From Takakia lepidozioides (Eukaryota > Streptophyta > Takakiopsida > Takakiales > Takakiaceae), in the NCBI GenBank assembly GCA_030704615.1, contig CM060734.1, positions 43,974,042 to 44,038,041 of the forward strand: a stretch of 64,000 nucleotides of DNA, given 5' to 3'. The first letter of the stretch is position 1; every line of letters begins with the position of its first letter. The notes under the pieces are model-generated. The model did not search any database, was not told where the DNA came from, and saw only the letters and a list, made by a program, of their open reading frames with translations. A program made the position numbers and the translations under genes. This document shows, one piece after another, positions 47,175 to 58,450 of the stretch.

Positions 47175-49876
47175 CTCCCCACAGTAGAAAATGAGATAAC
47201 AGATACACAACGATTCGAACCGGCATTGGTAAAACTAAGGAGAAAGCTGGCATACTGGTCCTTGACACACCTTACCTTCACAAGTAGGGTCCTCATTGCA
47301 AATCAGGTACTCATGGCAGGCATACATATGGTTCTTCTCGGTCATTTGGGCCCCTTCGGCCAGCATTGTGAAAGAGGCGCAAAATATGATAAAGAACTTC
47401 ATCTTGGAGTATGAAGCAGAGGAACTAGCAAGAGACCAAAACTGCCCGATGGGCACATCTGGTTAGGTCCCAAATAGAGGGGAGGCTAGGGTCTTGGACC
47501 TCAGCACACAAATACTGGCGCTACTGGCTAAATGGGTGCCAAGAATCTTTGACTTTAAAAACGAACCATGGAAGATGGTGGTTTGGGAAAACATACATAA
47601 CGCTTCCAGGACGCTTCCCCACACTCCTCGCCCCTCTGGCTACCATCACCGAGATGGGCCTTCAATGGAGCAGTGCACAAAATAAACTGGAATATTGGCC
47701 TTGTGACATACAATATGGGTGGCCTGGAATTCCTGCAGGGGAGGATTGGAGCTTATCCCCCCAACCTCAAAAACCCAAATACTGGACATGCCTATCTTTT
47801 ACAATCACTGCAATCCGGAAAACTTGATAGAAGCAGGGAACTCTCCCAGATGGGCAAGATGGGAATCATTTGGAGTCTCTAGATGGAGACACATATGGCA
47901 AGGAACACAAATCAAACAACCACCTACCTTTGGAAACTTGATTGGCACGGAAGCGTGAGACTTGGCCTTCCACTAATTTCAGCAGCCCTTCCATGGCATT
48001 GCAAGCTCTTTCTGGAGGACACAAGCCCAACGCAGTGGAAGGCGGGACAATGTATCACGTGCCAGGCCCTGCCCCTAGGGAATGTGGCATACATTACGGT
48101 TGTAGGCAAAACTTTAGTTTTGGCATTCATTGCCTGCTTGGACAATGCAAACAGTGAACGAAGAATTGTGTCTTGCACACTGAGTGACATAGTCCAACGG
48201 AAAATGGATATTGCAGAGGCGACCGTCTTCATTTTTCCAGCTCTAGACTCAAAATAGTCAACCCCACACTACCGCAGGGCAGTACCTTCAACGAATGGTT
48301 GAAAGATGAAACTATGAACCTGGCGCCCGTGAGCGGGAGCAAGCACCAAGACTACGACACTTCTAGGTGGCAGTGGAGGGGAACTGGCATTGGTCTTACA
48401 TGATACAAATAAAAAATTGGGTACAACATCATGTTGGGGCCGATGGTTTCCGGCTGGAAACGAGAGATGAAATGGGTGTTCAACATCGCCAACACATGCA
48501 TCTAGGATTGGACAGTGTGTGCCTCGCGCATAGCGAAAATCCAGTCATTCTTATGGCAAATTGCGCACCAAATCCTACCCACAGAGGCCTTGAGAGCTGC
48601 ATTTGCCTCGCCCCTGTGCGAAGCGTGCACCTTGGCAATCATTGGTACGCAGGAACACAGCCTCCTGCAATGCCCGCTTGCGACCCCCATCTGGAGATTC
48701 TCCCTGGACCTCTATAAAGTGTGGCTAGCACCCCCTCCAACAGGGACCCTTCAATGCATTCTCAACTACGACCTTGTGACAAGTGGTTTGGCATCGGAAT
48801 GTAAGGTATGAGATGCCATTAGAGTGTCAACACTCTGACAGATTTGGAAAACTAGGTGTACATTGGTCTTTGAGCACAAAAAAGACCACCACGGACTGAA
48901 AATTGCCATAATTTGGACGCAACTCCAAGCACACACGAAACTTGCATGGATCGCGGTGATGAACACCAAAGACATCGACCGTAGGCAGACAACGATCAAT
49001 GGTTTCCTCGCGACTTGGGCCAGATCTAGTGTTATTTGCTCCATCGACACCAGCATGAAATTCATTCCAACAAATGCGGCCCCGCAGGACTAGACGTAGC
49101 CCTACCTCAAACAACATGCATTATACTTCGACGCGGAATGTTGTGCCGGTGTACTGGCCCTCCACGACAAGGCACATCGCCAAGAATGGTTCGGAATGCT
49201 TGGCCTCGCTACTACACGCCCGCAATTAGGGCTTCCAAGGCTACTCCTTTAACATGCACAGGACTTGCCTGCAATGGAAGGCAACTGCAGTTAAGCGGCT
49301 TCCGACTGCGGGTCTCTCATCCTGGGCAGCTTAAAGCTTCATTCAATCGATTCTTCCTAACAAAGAATGTACTCCTAGGACTGCTCGCTCAGAGTTATTG
49401 TTCGGCAAGAACACTTCACCTCCACCATGCACTCTTCAAATGCCGGTATTGGGCCCTGCCTCTCCTCCCCCCCCCCTGTCTCTCTTTCTTTCTCATCTTT
49501 TTTTCCTTTCGGCACTCATTGCCTCCTTGCTGCTTTCACCCTTCCTTCTTTTTTAGGGATCCTTCTTTCTTGACTATCTGGCGGATCTCCTCTCCTCCCA
49601 TCGTCGGATCTCGTTTTCTGTAGTTAGGTGCACTCCGTAATCCTTTTAGGAGACGCCCCGGATCGGCTTGAATCGGTTTAGATTTAGTTTGTCTGCGTGT
49701 TCTTCCTAGTGTTCTACCTCGGGTTTCGTTGTCTTGTAATGGGTTCGGAGGCATCCCCTCACAAGCCTCATGGCTGCAAATCATGTTGGTTTCTTTTTCC
49801 CAACCCTATCAATAAAATAAGTTGGCACGGGCTACTTCCCCATTTCTTAAAAACAAAAAAAAAACCAAAAAAAAAA
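47175..49876 (+). mobile_element. 5'-truncated LINE, plus strand, with poly(A) tail
   Basis: The start, TDTQRFEPALVKLRRKLAYW, is the sister of TDQQRFQPTIVKLKTKLTYW in the minus-strand LINE, so both copies are of one family. A zf-RVT segment follows at 48515-48811 (FLWQIAHQILPTEALR...C..C...EHSLLQCPLATPIW). After the coding part comes a long pyrimidine-rich 3' region, an AATAAA at 49811 and an A-rich tail at 49849-49876. Reading frames are interrupted many times, so it is dead. No target-site duplication was found. Confidence 0.8.
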
Positions 49877-52498
49877 GCGATTTGGCGGGACTGGATGGCC
49901 TTCACTAGGTACCGTAGGTACAGTTTAGTACCAAACAATTTCAAAAATATGAGAATGAAAACTTGGAAATATTTTTAACATTTCTATGATGTTACATTAA
50001 CGGTGTTTAATGTTTCTCTAACATTTTTGTATTGTATCGAACCATTTGGAACGAAAAAAAAATAGTTATTTCATTATATATTGCATTGTTGAATTGGGGT
50101 CACAGTTATGGTACTCGGTATGTTATAGTTTTAATTGACTGGCAGTTTGGAGTGGAAAGTAGGCAACTGGTTTAGGACTTGTAGTTTCTGTTAACTAGTG
50201 ACAAGTTGGTCGCGAACTCATGCCAAAGCCTTCACTCAACACACTCAAACTTTCTTTGACATGGAAAGTGAAAGCAAGAAGGTGTAAATGACACCCCAAA
50301 ATGAGGAAATGCCTTCAGCATATGGATTAAGGCCATGATTTTTTCAACAAGTTTGGATAGCAAACTATATATTGTTACATATCTCCGAAGTCCCAAGCAA
50401 CAGTAAAATTAACCTTCTACTATCAAAGCTAGGTGACATAAACTGAACCACTCAAATCTCCCTCAATTGTGCTTCCTTTAAACCTAGTGAGGACTCTCAA
50501 CCCCTAAGTTCTTGAGAAACCCTTTATGGTCAATGTTGTCCATTGAATGGGTCTTAAATCAAAGATTAAATTAATATTTCAATATGATTTTCTAAGGGCA
50601 TGTTCTAATTGTTGTTTTAAAATTACTATTTATAACTATCTTACCCACTCCCAAACATTGGCATAATCAACTCTAACCAATCATACAGAAAATCCTATTA
50701 CCTACAAGGAGCACATGAAGATTACATGAAACACTAAGTGTACCGAAAGCAATTCTAATTTAGAGGTTGGAATTATGATTCAACTATACTAACATGATGC
50801 ATATATTCATATGGTGTATATAATTATGTACATATATACCATATGATATATCTACAGCTTACCATGACATATATCTAGATATGTCATGTACGTATATCAT
50901 AGTTATTATCCATATGTACCATATGTGTGCTTCACCTCTTGCTTGCTATGAGAGGTGATGACATATGCGAGGGGGCATCCGTGATGCCACTCATCAAAAA
51001 TCATCATTGTATAGAGAGGGAACTAACACAATCCAACCCAACGACACAAAACATCAAAGGTTGTGCATGGATACAATGTGCAGCATGAATTTAGTTACAG
51101 TAGTGCACATGAAGAGATTGAAGAGATTGTTCAATCTCACACATCTACATAGGTAAACAGTTGTGGATACACATTTCTGTAGAGTTTCAGATTGACCCGC
51201 CTTTAGTGTTTCACATAGACATTAGCACAATGGTGGCATTATGGTTATCTATAGAAATTTGTATTTATTCCATATATAGTCAAAATTATCTAAACGTTGA
51301 CATGATTGGTTGAATAATGATATTGCATAAGGTGGTGAGAAATTGAAATATACATAATGTTAAAAAATGGCATAATTTACAAAATTTTCCTCTTTTAGTA
51401 AAATTTTATACAAAGCAAAAAATAGGTCAAAACATACACTCTAACACTCTTGAAAAATAGCACGGAAACCACCATGCCAAGATGTTATGTAGCATGACAT
51501 ACACAACTAGCATACGAAGCCAATCAAATATACAACCGTCCAAAAACGTCAACGAAGATGTGAGTAAGGGGGTCCGACCCAACCCCCTAGAACCACAATA
51601 TGGTGCCTTCGGATATTAGGGGTTAACCAATAGTATGCACCTTTGAGGTTTTGTTAGGTATTCTTTTGTTTAGGGGGGTCAACAGGTGCTTGGTTTCTAA
51701 CTTTCTTTTGTTTAGAATGAGGTAGGTGAGATACTTAATAGATTTATTGGATAACTTATTGGCTTATAATTTTTAACTCATGTACATGTTGTGTCGTGGG
51801 TGCATGGATAACCCCTCTTACACCAGCTGTCATGACTATAAGTCTAGAGGGTTAACTTTCCATCCTCTCTCTCTTAGTTTTTGTATAGGCTGGGCTTGGA
51901 AGGTGGGACCATCTTTTGGGAATGTTTATGAGCTCTCTTTGCTTGCCCAAGGCAAAGAGAGCCAAAAATTTGTTTGGGAGGGGGTTTGTAGTTATAATGC
52001 TTTATAATATAAAATATTTACAATGTACAAATATAATATCAGATCCACCATTGCAGTTCATGTTCTGCCTTCTCACAATATTTTATTTATTTTGATTTTA
52101 TGTTCAAAATTGTTGAAATCGGACATCCTATGAATACAAGGTAGAAAAAAATATATAAATACCTAAAGTTTATGGTGAGGTTCGATCAATTAGAGCATTA
52201 GTAGAAAAAGACATGATCCACCCAGCCCATACTTTCCGCAACGTTGACGATGGAAGTGATAATTCAACTCGACGTTTGAAAGATTTCTTAGAGCGTAATA
52301 AGACATGGAAGCGAAGTAATGTGGGTACAAGTCATCATGATGTGCAAGATGGTAGTCCATAGAAATATGGGCAAACGACATGTATATAGAGTAAAGTGTT
52401 TGTTTACCAAATTGAATATGGTCTTAAACTATTAAACACAAAAAATAATTCGATAAAATCCTCGATATAACCGCTTAATAAGAATTGGAAAGGAACAT
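49877..52498. other. AT-rich gap of about 2.6 kb; no gene
   Basis: It includes AT palindromic text with repeated 'catatg' and 'tatcat' words at 50800-50930. Frames are short and unrecognised. Confidence 0.45.
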
Positions 52499-52518
52499 TC
52501 TCTCTCTCTCTCTCTCTC
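52499..52518 (+). repeat. (TC)n microsatellite
   Basis: An uninterrupted run of TC dinucleotides. Confidence 0.9.
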
Positions 52519-52559
52519 AAGGAACAACCTTTTCTAAGATAAATATTGTTATATAATGG

Positions 52560-52720
52560 ATTATTTCATTGTGAAATATGAGAGAAACAACCTTCCGGAG
52601 GTATAACTTGAATGGATGAGAACAACCGGAAGGTATTCAGCCATGCTGGACCTTTGAAGAAACACAACCTTTCGGAGGGATAACAATGAATCTTGAATGG
52701 GTAGGAACAACCGTCCGCAG
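52560..52720 (+). repeat. Short diverged direct repeats with 'acaaccttccggagg'
   Basis: Three to four variants of the phrase 'aacaaccttccggaggtataa', each followed by 'tgaatgg', lie 40-60 bp apart. Confidence 0.55.
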
Positions 52721-54372
52721 AGTCAGAAGTGGGGTCCTCCAGAGTAAGGCGCACCCCATACACAAAAGCACCGACTTGCTGCACGCTCGAACGTCTCAAC
52801 CTCACATTTGGCACACCCCGAATGTTAACGAGCGGACAGAAGCCACCAAACTTTAGCAATTTTTTTAAGGCTTTGAGCAAAGTTGGGGGAGACTGGGGGG
52901 AGGCATCCCGTTAGACTGAACGTTAAGATGATGATTGTCACCTTCAGCTGCACCATGCAAAAACAACGGGTGTGACATGAAACAAATTTATTGGTTCTAG
53001 AAGGTAAATATGAATTTTGATCATGATCATTCATGCAAAAAGCATTTCATTTCATTGTTTGATTATATGTATGTTTATTTGCAGATGTGGTAAACACAAA
53101 TGGGAGAACACCTCCTCAACCACGAGTTACACAACAATAGTATTGGATGGTATGAAAGAAATCAAGGAGACCATGCATGATATCATTAAAGTTGCAGAAG
53201 GAAGTGGCGAACAAGTTCTTCATCACACTTTGGCCATGCTCAAGGTATTTATAGAAAAATACAAAAATCTCAAAAACAATGAAATGGTCGGGCACCTTTT
53301 TTTTTTTACCTCACACAAAATTACTAAGAGATTAATCGAATGATAAGAACAGCATATTCGGACTTGCTTGTTTTGGTAGGACCGAATATAATAATAATTA
53401 GATCCGTACGATTAATTATTTGAGAATCATTTTGTCGGTGCTACATGTATGATAAAACATCATATTTGAGAATAGAATGATGAGATTCCGCTCAAAATTA
53501 CGTTAGACATTTAGGGATTGAATCATATTTTATAATACATCAGTCTACTTGTCTTCTTGCACGTCGACGCACCACCACGCAGTCAGATCACAAAAATGCT
53601 GATGATTCTCGGCTCTATGCTAGCGATTCACCAATTCGAGCTCTGCCAAAGACTCTTCTTGATCGACATCCCAAACACAAGCAGGTGCGCCCTTGAGCTG
53701 GATCCAACTTAGTTCTCTTTCACAAGGATTGTAACTAGTATCAGGCTGCCTCCTAATTCTGAATGTTGATCCAATGTACTGTAGTTACCACCTGCACACA
53801 GTAGGATCACAAAAATGCTGATGATTCTCACTAGCTGATGATTCATGGAACTGCTTCTTGGTCTCTAGCCTTTTGTGTAACTTAGTGATGTAGATGTCTT
53901 TCATCTGTGAGAATGTGTGCGACTTTATGTAGTGGTTCTCTTCCTTTGTAGCTGTGGGTAGAAGGAATCATATATTTGTGCGGGTTGTGGCCCACTAATT
54001 AAGTTATAAGTGTGCAGCTCCTTCTACACGATTTAAGTGATGTACAGAATTGCAACCTCAGGTTTGGAACAAAGTTGAAAACTTCATCAATCACGGTATA
54101 CTTAGGTCACAAGGGGTCACAATGTCAGAGATCTTATGTCTGACAAGAAGTGGTAACTGGGTCCTTCTACTAGACTTCAATTGAGAATTGGTAATATTTT
54201 GTGTAGAGTGCACACATCTGACTGGTTCCGAAGTTGGTTGATGATGGTGATGAACATTGACAGTAATATTGATTCATGTTGCATGTTGCATGACTAGAAG
54301 GGCTACAACCTGAGGAGAGTACTCTAGTTTGAAAAGAGCAGCGAGTACTACACCTCAAGGTTGTACAAGAAA
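52721..54372. other. Gap upstream of the methyltransferase gene
   Basis: A plus frame at about 53085-53300 after a plausible splice acceptor ('ttgcag' at 53079-53084) reads as a helical protein piece (GMKEIKETMHDIIKVAEG) but joins to nothing I can find. The phrase 'gatcacaaaaatgctgatga' occurs twice, near 53585 and 53804. No TATA box is clear for the gene at 54373. Confidence 0.3.
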
Positions 54373-57103
54373 ATGGGTCTACTCGACTACAAAAGCCGGA
54401 AGTCTGATTCGAGCTCCAGAATAGGCATAGTGCCACTCACCTTCTTTGTAATCTCCTTGGTGGGCACCAACCTTCTCGCCTTCCATGCATTCTCTATGTC
54501 CAGAGATGTTGCCGACTTTGTGATGGGTGACCACAGCCGGGCAAAGACCATGTATACTGAGATTATTCCCAAGCTTGCAGAACAGTTTCAAGCCATTCAA
54601 GAGCAGCTCAAGGCCAGTGAACAAGTGAGTGTCACCCTTCGGCTGCATCTCCTTGGGCATGTAGGCCTTTCCTGTCATGGCATTCAATAGTCATCAGGTG
54701 GTACGATCACTGAAAGTTTCAAAATTTAAAAGCCTCGTCTTCAATTCATATGTCGTTGTCATTGAAGATGCCCAAGATTGGACCCCGCTTGATCACTTGC
54801 ATCTGCTCACAAATGTCACAAAACAAAGGATGTTGTAAATTGAGAATAATGTAGGAGACAGTAATCATAACTCTCGTCTACATCTTCGATGACTGTTTAT
54901 TTGCACATGAGAATAACATATCATGAGACTTTGAAATTCTTTTTTATTTGCTCGTGTGCAGGTGTTGAGCGAGGTGCGAAAGGAGCTGAAGGGAGTGCAA
55001 GAAATGCTGGACAGAACACACCAAGAGATTTGTGGGATGCCCGAGGAAGAAAAGTCTACAGATGAGGAAATTAAGAAGATGATGAAACTGTCCGATACGG
55101 CTGAGGCCACCCTCAACTGGACGGAATCACCGGAGCTCCTCCAGTACACGGCCCAGCGGGACCTTCCGCTCGGTCCGAAACGGGCTCTGGGGATCAAGTA
55201 AGCAAACCGTGTAACAGATCCCTACCAATCAATGCGTGCATATTGTTGGCGGCATGGGCATCTCAATTGTCGATTGGTTTCCTTGCATATGGGGTTCTGG
55301 GTTTTTGTGAAGAAGTGTCAATCAAAGAATGAGGATGTGAGGATATACACATTTTTCCAGGACTGTTGTGTCATCCATTGGTCACGAGTGCCACAAGAGT
55401 GCGCTGCTCCTGAAACAGTACATGAACTACACGGTTGGTGAACAATGCCCCGATGACTGGCATGTCGCGCAACAACTGATGTTCAAGGGCTGCGAGCCTC
55501 TCCCGCGGCGGCGCTGCTTTGCACAAGTGCCCCTTGCATTCCCGGAGCCTGTGCCATATCCTGAATCCTTGTGGGCTGATGGACATGATGGGGCCATCAG
55601 CTGGACCCACTACAACTGCAAGAGCTTCGACTGCCTGAACGACCGGATCAACCATGACAAGTATCATGACTGCATTGATTGCTTCAACTTGCAAGGGTTG
55701 GAAAAGGTGCGGTGGGTCACTGTCCAGGGCAGACACGACTTCACCATTGACTCCGTAAGTTTCTACATACCTAACTTCCTCAAGGTCTCCAAATTCTCCT
55801 TTCCTTTGCTTCAACTATCTGCTAATCTCTTAATCAACAACCAACTTAATCATTGATATGCTAAGCTGATTATTTATTCAGACTATCCGATGACCACTCA
55901 CAGTAGACGGGAGAGATGAGAAAGGAAACGGAGTTGCATGGTCAGTGAGTGGAATATTGATTCAATGAGTACTCGGTTGAATTTGATTGATATTTCCGGT
56001 TGATTTCTAGCAATGTAACAAATAGGGAGCTGAATGTTTTTTATCCAACAAAATTCTATTCATTTGACTGCAGTGCATGTGTTTAGCTATAGGTTAGTGT
56101 ATGGTTTAATTTTATGGATTCTGTCAAGAGGGCAACTAAATGTGTGGAATGCTTGTTTAGCGGACTTGGTCAGTCTGCTCAATTACCTTGGCCCTTCCAG
56201 ATTTTAGTGTTGTGCATACTTTCAAAATGCGTTGCCATGAATGTGCCAAACGAATATTTCACACATTTGTGGTAGATTCAAGCATCCTAGAGTCCACACC
56301 GGTTACTTAGGTCCTGCATTAAGAGGGGCAACATGTCAACTATGCATTTGAGGACAGTAACAAAGGTACTGATAGAATTCAAGCATTTATAGAAATTGGG
56401 CTTAAGAATTACAACACTTCCAAAATTCTTGTCTGCATCAAAATGACTTTGAAGGATCCCTCTGGCCATGTCAAGAGTGAATAATCTACATTTCTCAGCA
56501 GCTGAGAACATGCCCATGAATAAGTATGATCCCATGAATGTGTTCTGCTTTTCTGTTCTTCCTTTTGTGATGGGCGACTGATGTTTAGAATTTTATGTGC
56601 ATGGGGAATGCGAGCAGGTGTTGGCACTGAAGAATGGAAGCATACGGATAGGCCTCGACATCGGTGCAGGGTCTGGCACGTTTGCGGCACGCATGGCAGA
56701 GCGCAACGTCACCATCCTCTCCACCACCCTGAACCTTGACGGGCCATTCAACGAGATGATCGCCATGCGAGGGCTTCTCTCCCTCCACGTCACCGTCTCT
56801 CAGCGGTTCCCCTTCTTCGACAACACACTGGACATTGTGCATTCTATGCATGTCCTCAGCAATTGGATGCCCGCCGAAATGCTCGAGTTCATCCTGTTCG
56901 ACATCCACCGAATCCTCCGGCCCGGTGGCATTTTTTGGGTCGACCGGTTTTTCTGCGCAAAGGACCAGATCGACACACTATATACACCATTGTTCATGAA
57001 ATTTGGATACCGAAAACTGAGATGGGCGGTGGGCAACAAGCCTAATCTCCGGGGGAAACAAGTGTACCTCTCTGCCCTTCTTGAGAAACTCACCCCTCAA
57101 TAG
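54373..57103 (+). CDS. Membrane-anchored SAM-dependent methyltransferase, plant-specific type, four exons
   Basis: Model: join(54373..54624, 54962..55197, 55361..55754, 56618..57103), 455 residues. All introns have GT/AG ends and matching phases. Residues about 22-43 are a single hydrophobic segment, so the protein is probably a type II membrane protein of the Golgi or ER. A coiled-coil-like stretch follows (residues about 70-125). Then comes the conserved block SSIGHECHKSALLLKQYMNY...CPDDW...CEPLPRRRC. The last exon carries the SAM-binding motif IRIGLDIGAGSGTFAARM, then NLDGPFNEM, SQRFPFFDNTLDIVHSMHVL and RILRPGGIFW. This arrangement matches the uncharacterised Arabidopsis methyltransferases such as At1g29790. 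The substrate is unknown; a role in modifying wall components is only a guess. The gene looks intact. Confidence 0.9.
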
Positions 57104-57168
57104 AATTATCCGTTAAGTGCCAAAAGTGGCATCTACAACGACACGCCCACGATCACCATGTCGAAGAA

Positions 57169-58450
57169 TCATATCCTTTTGCTAGTCAAAGCACCAGATG
57201 CCTCCAAGCCAGTTTCTTGGTAGTAGAACATTGACTCCTTGTTCTGCTGCACCCACATCCTGACGCTCTTTGCATCATTTTTGTCGAGTTGGTACTTCTC
57301 AGTAGCTAGTTTCCCAGACAAATACCTCACATCTTGGTCTGTGAAGAACATGTCACGAGTCAACTCGTTGGAGCCATCCATGATGTCTTTCACATTGTGC
57401 CTGTGTTCCGCCATTATTTGGGCCGGGACAGTGAACCGAGCTTGCAATTGCTTCAGCACCCACTCGCGAATCTCAAATGGGCAGAGAACGCAGAGCGATC
57501 GCCGTGATGGAGTTCCCCATGGACGTGCAGGCCTTAGATGTTCTGGTGTTTCCGTTGTATGACAGACAATTCGGAAACCTCTGGTTTCAGGTACAGTGTT
57601 TTGACAGTGAGCTCTGCCCGACATCCCTTCTTGATGGAGCCTCCCCATTTCTTCCTTGAGTCTCTCTTGCACTTGTGACCTTTGTTATTTGGCTTGAATG
57701 TTTTTCCTTGCTGGTCATACTTTGGCCGCACATTTCTAGATCACCACAGATGTCTTTCACAACTATTGAAAGATCATGTGGTCCATACTGGCATTGGTAC
57801 CTGAAGTGCACAAACCATAACTAGTTAATGACTTTGTAGAGAAGCAGGAGAACTCACAAAACCATAGAACATTGTCATGCAACACTGTATGAAATATATA
57901 ATACCAGCTTCACTTTGATACACTGACAAAACATAGAACGTCCACTAGAGCATTCGACATTGACTAAAACATAGAACACTAGCTTGGTTCCTGGAACATG
58001 AGCATACTACCTGGAAAACTCACTAAAGCTGTTCAATCTGGGTGCCTCCAAGGAATGTGGAGGGTTCTTATCCGATTTTGTTCTTAGAAATCGACATTTC
58101 CCCCCTTGTTTGCCTTCCTCACCAACAATAAAATCAGGAACTCTCAGTGGTGGGATGTAAGCAACCTCCACAATGCGGGCCGATTGTCTGCCTCTCGTGC
58201 AGCGCAAAATGAGCTCCCAATGCAAATCTCCATGATTGAAAGGACCCTTAGGTGGGTTTTGTGTGCAGCGGTCCAATGCCTCCAACACAAGATTGTGTTT
58301 GCCTTTGTAGAAATGGTCGTTCTCCTCCTCCCCATTGGAACCCTCCGCGTGCTACCAAGGTGACAAATTCTCCAACGACATATGTAATTGCAGAGCAGAA
58401 TACTAAGCTCAAGTGTGCCAATTTAGAGGGTGAAGAACTGCCGCCCACAA
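57169..58450 (-). pseudogene. Remnant of a transposase-like gene (MULE/FAR1-like N-terminal region)
   Basis: Minus-strand frames line up in order despite breaks. At 58288-58007: a stretch with VVEVAYIP-like text and DFIVGEEG followed by CRF. At 57811-57534: FRYQCQYGPHD and GHKCKR...KKGCRAELTVKTLYLKPEV, with Cys and His spaced as in a zinc-binding domain. At 57480-57169: FEIREWVLKQLQ, TRDMFFTDQDVRYLSGKLA and LDKNDAKSVRMWVQQNKESMFYYQE. I associate this architecture with MULE/FAR1-type transposase relatives, but the family call is from memory of the pattern and is uncertain. No catalytic core is seen. It ends only 65 bp from the methyltransferase stop codon, on the opposite strand. Confidence 0.4.
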
